The notes beneath the pieces are model-generated. The model saw only the letters and a list, made by a program, of their open reading frames with translations, did no database searches and was not told the DNA's origin. The position numbers were made by a program, and so were the translations under genes. Shown here piece after piece: positions 21,461 to 36,400 of a stretch of 64,000 nucleotides of DNA. Every line of letters starts with the position of its first letter. The first letter of the stretch is position 1. This DNA is from Dendrolimus kikuchii (lineage: Eukaryota > Arthropoda > Insecta > Lepidoptera > Lasiocampidae), in assembly GCA_019925095.2 (NCBI GenBank), contig CM034392.1:6584887-6648886 (forward strand). Direction: 5' to 3'.

Positions 21461-24400
21461 TGATAGCATTTGTAATAAAACAGCTACATAGCGGTTTTAC
21501 AAGAAATAGCCACGGCGAATAGGCGACAATTGTATAGCTTAGCAGCGGTCGGCGGCTGTCAGTTACTTGCTAAGGTATTAAACTTGTCGGCTATCCGATA
21601 GGTAGCTATCGTTGACGGTTATCGTAGGCAACAACTTACAGTCTAACAAGGTTGCTAACTCCATAACCATCAGTCTGTTACAGAGTCATTCAGCCAATTG
21701 CCCAATAGACAATGGCCGATTATTTAACCACTAATAGCCGTGTAGCCGGATTTCCAGATTTGAAAAAATATTTGAACATTTTTTTTTTGTTTATGATAAA
21801 AAAATTAAAAATTCCAGCCAAGCACTTTTATATAAATGACGACGGCTTGGATGTCATTTTATTTCTGAGATAATAAATTCACCAAATTGAGTAAATTTCC
21901 AAAACTCCATCTGTTTGGATTATTCATTGGATTAATCGTTAATCGTAATTCATTGGATATTAGGATGACGGACCAATAGTCCGTCTTACCATAGACCACT
22001 TTATCCCAATATGGGATAATTTTCGTGATATACATATTCGTAATTTAAGAATCAAAAATCACACACGTAACGCTCATTTACAGTTATTGAATGAATGATA
22101 AAGTTATGTCTGTTAGCGAATGAATGAAGACTATATAAAAGTACTGTTAGTACGGTGCTATAATTACGTTGTAGTCCAAAACTAGGTCGACCTCGTCGTT
22201 GTCGCTGAGAGAGGAGGCGGAGGGCCAGTAGTCGGGCGGCGCTGCGCGCACCGGCGACTGCGCCCCGCGCTCCGGTGTGCCCGGCCGCGACGCGCCGAAA
22301 CAACTCGGACGGCCTATACATAATTAATATTACTAGTGGTCGAAATTCGACAATAATTAATTTAAATTATAACTTTGATTATTATTAAGATTCTGTTGTC
22401 AAAGACTATACTTCTATAATCACAGATTTCGCCAAGGCTACACTGTTAATTTCACTTTAACAATAAACAAAAGAGTATATATGCATGTGTGTCAAATACT
22501 TGGTAGTGTGTGTAATGTTTTTTTTATTGAATTGATGTATTTATATGCATATTTTTTTTTAAATATTAGCATTCTGCCCTCCTTCTCTATATAAACTATA
22601 AGTGTGCGAAATTTCATACTCCTCCGTCCGCCCAATTTGTAAAAAGGGGTACAAAGTTTTTGCTTCACGTATTAATATAATGATAACTAGTAGTAGTAGA
22701 TGGTAGTAGATAGTAGTAGTAGTAGATAGTAGTAGTAGTAGATTGTAGTAGTAGTAGATAGTAGTAGTAGTAGATAGTAGTAGTAGTAGATAGCAATAGT
22801 AGATAGTAGTAGTAGTAGATAGTAGTAGTAGTAGACTAGTAGGATATGCCCGTGACTTCGACCACGCTTGACTTGAAATTCCCGGGGCACAAAGCATTTA
22901 AAACATTTTTTTTTTTTTTTTTTATTGCAGGAGATCAGCAGACAGGCACACGGCTCACTTGATGGAAAGCAGTTACCATCGCCTATGGACATTTGCAACA
23001 CCAAAGTTGCTACAAATGCGCTGCTGCTCTCTTAAAGGAAACTGGACATATACAACATACAACATATTGTAAGCTATCGTTTTAGTGAAAACTGTGTCGT
23101 AATAAATTAATTTTTATGCACCCGAACAACTTCGAACTGCTCCTGACGAAATACCCACGGGATTCCCAGGATAAAAAGTATCACAGATTTTAGGTCTAGG
23201 AATTTTCTGTCGACCAGCAAAAACTGCATCGAAATCGGCCCAGTACTTTTTAAGTGAATCCCGAACAAACAGATAAACAAACAAGAAATCTAAAAAAATT
23301 GCATCGTGTTCTCCGTCGTTTATAGAGTGTATTCCAATTGGGTTTTCTTTAATAGCTTTAATATACATACATGGCATTTTTTTATAATATTATAGATTTA
23401 TATAAAGCTTCAGTGAAAAATTACTTCAACTTTGGTGAAAACCGCTTCAAAATCCGTTGCGTGTTTTAGAAGGAGAGTTACTGGATCTACAGACAATGAC
23501 TTTGTTTTATACTATGTAAAAATTTATGGAAAATCGTTTCCTGGAATAATAGTAAATATATAAATAAATTTTAAAAATAATCGAAGCAATTATGTATTGT
23601 ATGCACATATGTAACGATGCACGAATGTAAAATACTAAAACTGACAATTATCCAGTAAAAAAATGTAACTCTCAAAAGTTTCCAAATCCCAAATGACTAA
23701 AAGACTACATGAAAAAATTGTTTAATTTAAAATTCTATTATTATATACTAAAACAGGCTAATACTAATAGTACAACACTTACTACTTGGAGTAAATCCTA
23801 TATAATCCCAACGCCTTCGCAACTGCCCCGGGGAGAGTGGCGGTGCGCGGGGCACTTTGCGTGGACGCGGCGAGGCGGACGAAGGCCCCGCGTGGGGGCC
23901 GTATCCGGGCGGGGGCCCGCGACGGGGGCCGCGACCCCCACTGCCGCTACGGCGCGGAGGAGTCACAGTCTCCGAGGCATTGACGGGAGCTGACCAATTT
24001 TGTCGCGAGGAACCTATTAGTGACCCAGATATATCGGCAAATCATTTATAATGTATGTTACATAATACAGTAGCATCTCGATATCTCGAATGTCAAGGGC
24101 AATGCAAAAAATTTCGACTTATTGAGTCCTCGACTTAATAAGAAGTTCAAGATATGAAGTATTTGGTGGCTAAAATTTCGATTTAAGAAGGCGCGTTTCA
24201 AGACTCATGTTGTTGCTAGTTAGCGGCCAAATAAGTACTAATCGAAAAAACAAACTTAGGTTTGTTCATTATCTTATGTTACACAACTGTGTGACTTAGA
24301 AAGTTTAATGAATAGATTCATTCATTGCACATGTACTAAGCAGAAACCATAGACTAAACGCACGGGACATTCCTTTTCGATTTTATTGCTTCGAGTTCGG

Positions 24401-27400
24401 GGAATTCCAACTAAGACATCATTATGTTTGACTAAATTCGACTTACAGTGTCTGATTTTTTAAATTCAAGTTATCGAGTATAAATATGTACTAAAATGCC
24501 TATGTAGGGAAATAACATTTTGTTCGAGTTAAAAGTATAAATAATTCGAGATACCGAGTACTTGGGAGTTTAGGTGGAAGGGAACAGCATTTTTATTCGA
24601 CTTACTGAGAATCTCGAGTTATAGAGATTCCACTGTAATATGAAAATATACACATAGATATACGAGACAAGAATAACCCTATATAATATAACTAATGTAA
24701 CTATAATATCAATGTAAATAACAATAGCAGATTTCACACAAACTGAAAAGTAATCTCCTCTGAATCAGACATAAACTTCAGAGCTTAAATATTGGTTGCT
24801 TTGATACTGTTCACTTAGAAGGCCTTCATTGGGTTACCTAATTTTTCTTTGCTCTGCGCTGTCTTCGGCATCCTTTATTGTGAGCCTCCTGAGACCTAGT
24901 GGAAGTGGCATGACTAGTGATATTTGTTACCTATATAACTACATAGTTTCCATAAAAATTCGCCATACCAACCTAAGTAGCTGTCTTGCAGTTTGTCTGT
25001 TACGTGACGGATATGTTGTCTACTGTTTCTGAGGCGGTTCTCTGCCTCCATCAAATAAGGATGCAATAGTTTAATAACGAAACTACAATATATACGTTTT
25101 AGGATTAAAAATCATTATATAACATATTATTAACACTCACGATGCCTGGAATGTTTGGGGGTTAGTCCATTGATACGCATGAGGTTCAACAGCAGCATAT
25201 CGGTGTGCGCAGCGGTTGAGAACTGAGGGTCGTTGTCGTGTCGGTGATGGGAGCCCCCCGCGGGGGGCACGGGCCCACTGCCGTCGGTGCCCGCGGGGGT
25301 CACGGTCGGCGACCGCGCCTGCACCGCGCACAGCAGGCGACTGAGGATATCCGCCTCACCGCGCTCTGTCACGTTGGCACCGCCGCACGCGCCCTCTATG
25401 TCATTCTCACCTATAATTTGAAAATCGAACATAAGACGCATGTGCTCCACTGATTATTCCTCGAGTTTTTGATGGGAACTGAACGAGGACGTTGTGCTGT
25501 GCAGTTTTATTATTTAAAAATCTGTAAAATTACTTTAAAATGAACGATAGTTGTAGGATATTGATATTTTCTGAGTAATAATTATGTGTTCTTGTGAGAA
25601 ATGTATACTGTATATGCAGTTGTGGCCTTTCGAGTTTTTAAAAGAACTCCGTTAAATGGCGTCGGTTGTAGCCTACAATATAACTGCGCTACCCATATGA
25701 AGACATAAATACAACAGAATTTGCTATATGGGCTAAGATTCCCTTGCCTGCCTGTGTGACGAATACTACTACTACTACTGATTATACTTCGACATATAGT
25801 TGGACTAAGTTATGCAAACTGCAACTAACAAATAAAAACATAACAGTTTTGAGATCATAAAAGCCAAGGAAAACTGTTTTTTCGAAAAGATGCTGAATAA
25901 CATTATAATAGGAATAAATAACTTGAATTTTTGTAGCATATAAAACACTTAAGTACATTTTACAAACATTGTGGCTTGATTCCAGTTTGCCATGTCCATC
26001 ATGTGGATAATTGCTTCTTTTAAGGATATATATTAAAAACGTTATGTAAATTGCATTACAAGCAATGTCTTTATCTCACTTCAACTAGTTAATGATTAAA
26101 AATAATTATATAAAGATATATTTTTTTAAGTTTATGAATTAAAAATCGTCACATATTAGAATTGTGGTACTACTTACATTTGTTTAATTTGATTTGTTAT
26201 TTTAAGTATCATATTAGAATGGAAAAATTACAGTTAATTAATAGCTATTTACTTTTATTAGTGAATTAGATTTAACATTTTTTATAAACTATTATGATAA
26301 TACTCAGGAATAATAATAAAATACTTCAATGAGAGCAACTTTAAAGTAATCTAAAGGAACAAAAAAGAATTTATATCAACAAAAAACAGTTAATTTTTAT
26401 CTAACAATTTGGTATCTTCGTTTCTCCAAATTTCGAAAATTGAATTGATTTAAAAACATTTATATTAAAAATTTTTGAACAAAAATAAACAAATGAGATT
26501 ATATCTTACACTTTGGTATCGCTATTTTATTAAATTTTAACTGGGAGTCTTTACGCCATATGCATTTTTCAATTGAGTTAAAAATAATATAATCATCCTA
26601 AAGAACAAAACATACCATGACTTCTTATAATTTTTGCGTTAATTTTACAAAATCCCCATTTTGATTATAACCTTTTTTATTATTTCTACCCTCATTTTAC
26701 TCACTAGCAAACCCATATTTCGATTTCTAAATTTTCCCTATTCTATTTCACAAACGTCATATTTATCATTTTTATTTTATTTGTTCCCCTTTTCCCTCTA
26801 TACTCCTAATTTCTGCCAAATCTCCCTCAATCCCTCCTATGCCCCCTTCTAATCAGTACTATGTCGCATATGCGCGCAACTGCGGTTCGTCGCTCTGTGC
26901 GTTCTGGAATACGGGCGATGCCTTCTCGCCCGTCTGTACGCACAATAGCGAGGCAAGCCCTCTTCGGAGCACGGGGATCCGCCGCAGTACGAACACGAGC
27001 CGCTCGCCGACGAGTTCTCTGGGGAGAGGACAGGGAAGTTAGGGAAAGGAGGGGATAAGTGGGAGACAAGTCAGGAAAGCAGGGATTATTCATAATAGTT
27101 ATACGAGATTTACAGGGTCGTTAAAAAAGAGTTAAATGAAATGTTTTCCATAATTATTAACATTTTTCTATATATATTTTTATTTATTCAAATGACCTAT
27201 TACATAACCGGAGTTTCAAAAAATACGTATCCAATAAAGCTCTATACGCTTTTACGCTTCCATAAAAAAAAAAATACGTGTATTATTCTTTTCTTTCACT
27301 AACTAGATACACAAGCTCAACTAACTTTAAATACAAATAAAAGCAACCACCCTATCTCACCATACAATTGAGAAATCTTAGTCGGTTGAAGATTATAATA

Positions 27401-30400
27401 AAACTTGGATAGTCATGACTGCTTGCACTGGCCAGTATTATATATAAGCAACAGAGATAAATTAATTACCTGACATAGTTTCGTCATCGACATCATTTTC
27501 TTCATTCGAGTTTTCGTCAATGTGACTTGGAGTGTTTTCATCGGCGAAAACTTCAAGTTCACTGAACATCAAGTCCTACAACGTTTCATGTACATTTATT
27601 AGTTTACATATAAAAATTAAAACACAACAAGAAATCGGTTCAAGTGAGCCAAGCTGACGAAGACTTAGTTCACCCAAGCATATAGACCCCCTAGAGTTTA
27701 CCCTGCGGCTGCGCCGCGGGTCATCCTCTTGTTTAATGAGGTTACAACACGGGTTACATTGTATTAAATTTTTATGTTACTGCTATTTGCCCCGGAAGAT
27801 TCACTTCATTTTATATCGCAAACTATCCCATCTCCCGGATGAAAAGTATCTATGCCAATTTTCGGTATTAAAACTACATAATATGTACACCACCACCACC
27901 ACATCGGCACATCGACCACACCGACCACATCGACCACACCGACCACACCGACCACATCGACCACATCGGCCACATTGACCAAATCGGCCAAATCGGCCAA
28001 ATCGGCCAAATCGACCACACCGACCACACCGACCACATCGACCACACCGACCACATCGACCACATCGACCACACCGACCACATTGACCACACCGACCACA
28101 CCGACCACACCGACCACACCGACCACATCGACCAAATGGGCCAAATCGGCCAAATCGGCCACATCGACCAAATCAACCAAAATGGCAAATAACAAAAACC
28201 TATGCTGCTTTCTGGGATAATCTTTCCATCAATCTATCCCCAAACTTATCCCATTATCTGGGATGACAAGTATCCCTTGTCCACTCTCGGTATTAAAATT
28301 ACATATATACCGAATTTCAGCCCAATCGGTCCATTAGTTTTTCCGTAAAAGCATAACTCCATTATCAATCATCCACTAAAACCTCTCGGTATTTCTTCCT
28401 TCGCCCTTTGCCAGCGTTACGGGGAAGCGAAAGCTCGACCAACCCGAAGCATAATCCGCGGTATCGTCCCTCTCTAGGCCCCGTGGGGCTGCTAAATATC
28501 TATATCTATACATCTATCTATCCATATCTGCTATATCTCGCTCCCCGGGAGGAGAGACGAGCACGCGCGGAACACGACGCGCCTTCCTCTCGGCGGCATT
28601 ATTGTCGGGTGGGAACCTTTCGCCGACTGTCAACTGCCCTAATATACTACTACTAATACTCACCCCAGTATCGCTGCTCGACTCTGACGCGGCGTGCGGG
28701 GTCCGCGCGGCGCCGGGGCTGTCCGACTGCCCTTCGCCCCCCGCGCCCTCGGCCCCCCGCTGCGCCGCCGCCCCGCTCGCCCCGCCCGCCAGCTCGGGGG
28801 ACGATATCGACGAGCAGAGCACCGCGTTCGCGTTCGCGGGGCTCGCTTCCGTCACCGGGCTACTCGCCACGCCTGAGTACAATTACAGTATCCCTAAGAC
28901 CACATTACTATGCATTCACAATAACTTGCAACTCCCCAAAACATTAACCCCTAAAACTAAAGTGAAAAACCCTCGAAAGCACCACAATTGCTTGAAAACT
29001 CGCCTAAAAAAAACTTTTTATAATACTCTTTATAAGTTATTTTATTATTCCATATAATTTGTTGTAAGTTGGTAACCATTTTTCTTGGTTTTTTTTTTAA
29101 CTTATTAAAGCTAATAATGATTTCAGTTTTCAAGGTTTTAATTTTTATCAACATTATGATCTGGTAATAAAGGCTTTTAAGTCCATTCTTCAAGTAATCA
29201 CATGACAAATTAAAACTCAAGTTCAACTTAATTATAGTTTTCAAATGTAACCAAATAATAAAGTTGGGCTACATTTAAGTCTATTTACATAATCAGGAAA
29301 ACTGCATGTTGACAGCCAGTCATCATACACAGCGAAGTTTTGTACAGTCGTGGTATGAAAATGTTTGCCAGTTTTATTTAATGTTCCGTGAGCACATGTT
29401 ACCTTTTCAAAGTAAATCACAGAATAGACTATTTCACACAAAATTATGTTTCATTGCTCACAATAAAGTTTAAAATTACTTGGACCAAAGTTGTTTGATT
29501 TTCAATCTAAGTCTAAGAAGATTGTTTAGTTTATGTTAAGCGTAGTGATTATATCCTCTTTGTTTCTTATTGTTAATCTCAGCATCTGTCAGTGTCAACA
29601 TTGCAATTTTCTTTTTTCACATTTCTATATTTTATAAACGTAACACTTATTAAAATGCTGGCCTTATTGTTTCTTGTATTCGTGCAAGCAAAAGTCGACT
29701 TTAAGGTGACGATCATTTTTATTCCGCGACTGTACAATTAATTTTAACATCCAAAACATTATGCAATTAGATTCAAATAAGTGAATAAATTATAGTTTCG
29801 TGTCTCACTTGTCAAAGGGGCGTCCTTGGCGGGTATGTGCTGCTGTTTGTCGTTCCTGGTCTGTTTGTTGGTGAGCTTGCTGGGCACGCGCGTCGGCGTG
29901 CTGTTGGCGCTCAGTAGAGTGTGCAGGCTGACCAACGCCATATTGTCCGCACCCGACACATGAAGAGAGTTCGCGGATCTAAACAAATATATCATAATCT
30001 ATATCTTTCTGTCATTTTATCTTTATCTATCTTTATCATACTGCTTTGGCCCGTAACACTCGCCTCAATCATACTGGATTACGTACGGATTAAGTAACTA
30101 GGATACGCCCGCGACTTCGTCCATGTTGACATGAAAAAGTCACGCGAGATTCCCGTGATAAAAAATCGCATACATTTTATTACGTGAAATTCGATATTGA
30201 TCAGTAAAAAAAATCACATTGGCATCCGATATTTTTTCAATCAGACCGTTTTAAATAATTCCCAGAAAAATTCCCGAGAGATTTCCAGGATAAAAAGTAG
30301 CGCAGATTTTAAGTCTAAGAATAAGCTGTCGATCAGTGAAACCCGCATCGAAATTGGCCCAGTAGTTTTTACGTGAATCCTGAAGAAACAGATAAAAAGT

Positions 30401-33400
30401 CTAAAAAAAATTACATAATGTTCTCTGTTGTTTATATAGTCTATTCTTTTTTCCGTCCTAAAGGCTAGCGCACGTTGGCTTCGACCCTGTGTTGCAAATG
30501 TCTATAGGTGATGGTAACCATTTTCGATGAGCTGGACTGTACGCCAATATTCGAGCTAGGCAAAAAAATACAAATAATCGCTCTTTATGTTAATTACGTT
30601 TACATTTAAGACCTATTTAGGCAAGAGATGGTTTGGCCCACAAGAGTAACGAGGGCGCTAATAATTGGAGTGCCTAAATAGGCCTTTCATCCGAGGTTAA
30701 CACTCTGCTTTTCATTTCGAATATGCGCAAAGTAAATAAAAACTGATTAGTTAAACTTTTTCTCTAATCTAAATCTGATGAACTCTTTTAATACGACACA
30801 TATGATTTTTTTTTACGTCAAGTAATTTTTTTTGTCTGTGGCTTCTACCAGCTAGTACTTTTTTGAAACTGATGATAGTAAATATTTAGCTGAAATTTAT
30901 GTAAAATAAATTATAATTTAGTGAAAATTAATTTATAAGTATAAAATGATATTACAATATTGTTGACTTTTTAATTTCAATTTATGCCGCAATTTAACAC
31001 TGGCTATAAAAAAAGTTGGAACATGAGTCGCATGTATTATCTATGGTTCACATAGTTTTCTCAATTTTTTGACAACAGGGAGAATTATATCCCAGGGACG
31101 AAAAGTGTTGTTTTCATCCCTGTGATTAGGCAACTCCAAGTGCACTTTCAGAAAATGAGAAATGCTTTTATTTGAGCACTTGTGCAAACAATCACCTGGA
31201 GGTGGAGGGCAGGTTGTAGTGGGCGTCGAGCGCGTGCGTGGCGGCGGGCCGGCCGTGGTGGTGCAGGCGCCGCTCGATCTGGCCGTAGTCGCCAAACGCG
31301 AACGCGCCCGCCGCCTGGCCAGGCACCTCGTTGTTGCGCGTGTCCTCCACGAACATCGCAGTGTTTAGGAAGTCCGCTGACGGTATACAGGTTTGAGTTT
31401 TTCAAATGGACCTCCAAGACCAAATCCTAAACTGTACGAAACAACGCAAAACAACCACACCTTCGAGACGTTTTTGTGTTTGTAGTAGTGTACTGTCAGC
31501 ATATAAATAAATAAACTAATATTTTTTATAGGCAGACTTAACATGAAACTAATAATATTAAACAATATTAATATTGTACGCACTTGGGATTGGAAAAAAA
31601 CACCAGTTCTTTTAATTAACGCCTTTATTGACTTACAGAGCCGCACGTAATACCTCTCCGCAAGGTTGCCTCTATACGCACGACTAACGATGCACTGTCC
31701 CGACGATAAGGTGTCCGACTCACAATACCGTCGCCGATATTGCGTAGACCACCTCCTGTTATTGCAGCGCTCACCTCCAATATTACCGCGTGAAGCTCGC
31801 TCCTGGTTCGTCTCTCGAACTATGCTACACTCTTTCACTTAACTGTCCACTAAACTTGTCACTAAATTCACCACTTAACTCGTCACTGTCTTCTATTAAA
31901 CTCTTCCAACTCTTCCGTATCGCACTTGTCGTTTGGCTGTCTTGAACTGAACTCAACTCTAAACTGCCCGGTAGGCGCGCATTACACTGCTTATAGACCA
32001 CGAAGAATTTTCTGGAATCCATAATTTCGATCTTTCTGAACATCTATCTATCTCTGCTTTTTTCTTCCCAAACTCTTAATTCTAGAACATTCGTTCATCG
32101 TCTATCCCTTTCTAAAATATATCCATCCTTGTCTTTTCCTTCCAGAATCATCTACCTTTTTCTAGAAATCTTGAGACCGGCTTACGCTGCCAAAAACTTC
32201 TACCCTCGGTCGCCACAATATTAAACAGAATTTTTTAATACTAACTTGCAAGGAAAGGTTATAAGCAGGGTTTCTAAGTAAAAACTGCCGCCGTGGCGTT
32301 TTCTACTTTTACTATACAGATTATTTTGTTATCAAATAAAAATAATTCAAACAAATTTTCAGCTTTTTATCTTAATTGTTTTTCGAGTTTTTTGATAATT
32401 CTATTTTTCCGTTTTTTTTTCATTAGTAAAATTACAAATTAAGTTATGGCGAATTTTTTAACAATACTTGGCAGTAAAATGCATAAAACAATATTTTTGT
32501 TGTAATTCCCGGATGAAAAGCCGTTTTTATTTAAATAAAATAAAATAAAATATTTTTTATCTTGAGTTTTTGAAAACTATCTATCAGCATTTTTTTTAAG
32601 AATATGTGTTTCATGATTCTTTCTACTCATGAATTTTCCAATTTTTTTAAAGTGGTGGAACAATGTCAAAAAATATAATTGTTTTATTTTTCAAAACCTT
32701 GTGTTCTAACACAAAGCGCAATTGCTATTTTTTCAGACAAATCATATAAATAAAGTTCTGTAGAAATTAGATAATACCTTTGTCAATATCAGTAGTCTGT
32801 CAGTCAGTCTGGTAGAGCATTACGTGAAAACTACTGAACGGATTTAAATAAAACTCGACACAAAGTAAGCTCATATCCCGCAGCGTAACTTACGATACTT
32901 TTTATGTTGATAAATGATGTCATTTCAATAGAATAGACGGATTAACTTAATAGATGGCGCTGTAATCGCGTTTTTTCAATTTACTAACTTTCTAGACTAT
33001 ATGAACCTAGTTTCTTTGTTATTATCATATGTAAAAAACCGAATCGAGTTTTTGTGAAGTAAAATAATGCTAGTTTTATCTATAAGTGCAACTAAACTCA
33101 CCTGCAGTATTCAGTCTTGTCGCTCCCATGATATGTTGAGCGCTGAACTTCCATTGGTTGGCAAACACGATGGAATCGCTCAGGCTGTTGCCGTCTACGG
33201 GGTTGTTCTGAGCCGGGTTGTCGGTCTCGTTGTTGCCGGCACTCGATTGAGGCGTGCCCGAGTTGGTCGGAGTCGCGCGAGTGGCCGCTATCGAGTTGCG
33301 AGTCATCTCCAGCGAGAGGCGCTGTAATATATACCGTACCGTCATCCGGGGGGCCAATTCTGCCATTTCTATATATTAACAGTTCGAAGATAATATTCAA

Positions 33401-36400
33401 AGTACGATTCCATTGCGACAGTGTCAAAAATTCGTTTTCTACTAAATTCACAATACTACTCGATATCGTCGCGGCGAAATCATAGTAGAAAAAAACTGGA
33501 ATTACCATTAGCCGAAACTAATATTGAAAAGCTACCAACATTTTAAACATTTATTTCGGAAATTTTCGCTAATAAATATTTACAAAGATACAGCGGCGTA
33601 CCACGGGCTCGCGTTTGGAAATTAACGTAATACCAAAATTGGGCAAAGCTACGATTGAGACGATAGTGTCCGGAGATTTTGACAAGATAGTCATTGGGCT
33701 CTTATGAATTGTTCCACTTGATTGCGGACATTACAATCATAAACTCTAGTGACTAGTGGGAACGGATTATAGAGCGTTATGTCATTAATATTAAATACAC
33801 AAATGTCATTAGTTGATTCGAAAATCGCGCCTTTTTCCAAGTCAATCGATAGCGAGAATTAATGCTCTGTGGTCAACGCCCACTTTGACCCAGCTCTTGA
33901 CTTGGGTCGTTGTGAGCGTTGTGTGATCGAAAATAAGAAAGTCATTAGTGACGTTTTCGCCACGACCATATCGACCGTGGTCGCCATGTAGACCGGCAGA
34001 TAGAGCATTTCGGGTGTTGTGAGATACTCAAGGAACGCGCCCTTACGTCACTATTCATTTACAGTAAGCTTTGAACGGTTTTGTCATTCATAATGATATG
34101 GAATTTACCTCTTTGAGATCATTGATCTGCAGAATGTGTTGGTTCTGCATAGTGATAAGCTGGTTGATGTACCATTGCTGGTCGCGACAACGTTGGTAGA
34201 ACGTTGGCGGACGCACTTGGAACCTACACAACACATGCATTGTCAATTTTACTTCTACTAGAATATTAAGCAAACTTCATTTGGCATATTAGGTTCAGCA
34301 AAATATTTCTAAAATAGAACCAATTCAAATTCAAATTCAAATTAAACAATGGTTGTAGAATATTTATTGTTTTTATAAAATAATGGGGATTGTTCACTTT
34401 TTTTCAATTTAGCTTTTTGAAAAACCATTTCGAGGAATAGTGTTCCTAATCATTTCTGTCTAGTTAAAATTCCAAAAAACGTACAATCCTCTTGTATTTT
34501 GAAAGAAATTCGTTTGACCTTTATTTGACCTTACTAAATCCTATGACGTCATTTACGTCTGGTGAAATGCATATGAATACCGTAGCCAAGCAGTTTCAAA
34601 ATAACAAAAGGACCGACATTTTCCTTTTTATGTCATTGTTATGTCATACAACATCAACATAAACAAACATTTTATTCGACGTGCTCCAGAATTAAATTAT
34701 TTATATATTGTTTCTTCAGACCAATATTTCTTAAATATCTGTAAAGAGAATACTTACATATGGTCTCTAACTAAAAGTCAAAGAAAAGTGCATTATATAA
34801 ACGAGCGTCTTCGTAAATGGCGATTGGAACGATGTCGAAATCTTTTCAAGAGATACGATCCAAAAAATAACCTGTTTACTGATGAGAAGATCATCACGGT
34901 GGAAGAAAATTTAACTGGCAAAACAATACACCTTGCGCCAGAAGTTAGAAGGACGTCCAAAATCACATATTGGAAACAATAATTTAAGCATTAAGTGATA
35001 CTTTATTCTCTGGATAGCAGTGGATTTTCCAACAGGGCTCTGTACCCTCCCATGAAGCTAATTCATTCCAACATTGGTTGCAAGCCAATTTGTCAGACTT
35101 TGTTCAGAGCATAGGTTGGCCTTCGTCGAGTTCTGACTTGAATTCTTTGGAGTATTCTTTATGAACTGCATTGGAGCTAATGGCATACAAAAAGTTCACC
35201 AGAACCTGAATTTATCTCAAGCGAGCCCAAATCAATAAATGGAAACTGATTGAAAAGATTAGTACCACCATAGAAGAATGGCCTATATCTTTAAAGCTTA
35301 ATTAATTGAAAACAAGGATGGCTATTTTAAATAACTTATTTTTATATATACTTAAATCTAGATTTTATTAGTTATAATTCATGTAAACAATATATGAATA
35401 TTTAACATTCCTCCAAAAATATTTTAGCTTTACTTTGCCTGATGTTTTAAGAGTTCACATTACGAGTTATAAGAATAAGATGGTTTCTATACTGAAAGCA
35501 AACTATTGTGAGTTATAAATTTGTATGTGCCATATATTTATATGAATTGATTAATAAAATATATCTTTTGACTTATTATTTTGCAAGATGAAATAATAAA
35601 TAACTTTTAACAGTTAAACTTGTTTATTTAATTAAACACTTATTGAAATTGAAATGTTCAGTTTTATCTTTTTCTTTTGTCTGCAGGCTAGCATTTGGTT
35701 TTTTCTATACATAAAGTTTTCATGTAAACTGCAGTGGATAAGTCATAAAATTCTATGATCAAGCATAACCCTTGCTTATGCAGAAAAGTTGTTGCTAATT
35801 TTTTCTGATTCTGAAAAAAAAAGATATAAAGTGTCTATTTAATTACTCGCATAGTCCTTATTTAACTCATAAATTTTCATATTAGTAACTATGTTACACA
35901 TCAAAATCATATTAAGAGATTTACAATCATTAAGGTATTTGTCTCACAAATCTTCATATTCCATGAAATCCTTCAAGCCATAGATGTGCTTAATTAATCA
36001 CTTTTAAGCCGGCAAGTGAATATATTTAAAACTACTGGAGAGTTTCATAATTTCCGGTAATTTGTTGTATAAGATCAGATCCATAACATACATTAGCAAT
36101 CAAACACACTATCTAACCGCCAGGGTAGTGGTGCAATGTCTGTTCCTTTATTTGTATGTATTTATATGAGATACTTTACTTGTATTATAGATTATTAAGA
36201 AAGTAATATAGGTTGCTGATTTATTGATTGTACCAAATTATCAAATAAGTAATTAATATTATTTTAATCAGTTTCTAATGAATGAGTGAGACATGTAGCT
36301 ATTATTCTATAAATAGGTGCACATTTTACATGAATTTTGACTTCAACACAAAGTATACTTACATCAATCATATATTAACTAATAATTAACATTACTGATT

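Larger units (their letters stand above)
21228..34108 (-). other. TRIM37 introns 8-16 and their contents
   Basis: The introns between the tail exons carry an AT microsatellite, a TAG microsatellite, family A and D repeats, a pogo-like MITE, a minisatellite, a solo LTR and fragments of the 679-bp element, each listed separately. Between these, 22321-22680, 24640-25138, 25560-27470 (except the GC-rich patch at 26860-27050), 28875-29808, 30560-31195 and 32220-32780 show nothing I can name. Confidence 0.5.

Noticed and set aside
22559..23004. Leu/Tyr-rich frames of 105-112 codons
   Set aside because: Translation of the TAG microsatellite and a neighbouring family A copy.
27888..28183. CRISPR-like array
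   Set aside because: Units are 9 bp and contiguous with no spacers, in a eukaryotic intron.
27806..28195. Long Val/Gly and Trp/Ser repeat frames, also Thr/Pro on the other strand
   Set aside because: Product of the 9-bp minisatellite, which is open in several frames at once.
31825..32043. 72-codon frame on the - strand
   Set aside because: Lies wholly within the solo LTR.
34641..34982. Frame that looks like an intact small gene
   Set aside because: It is the first part of a broken mariner-type transposase.
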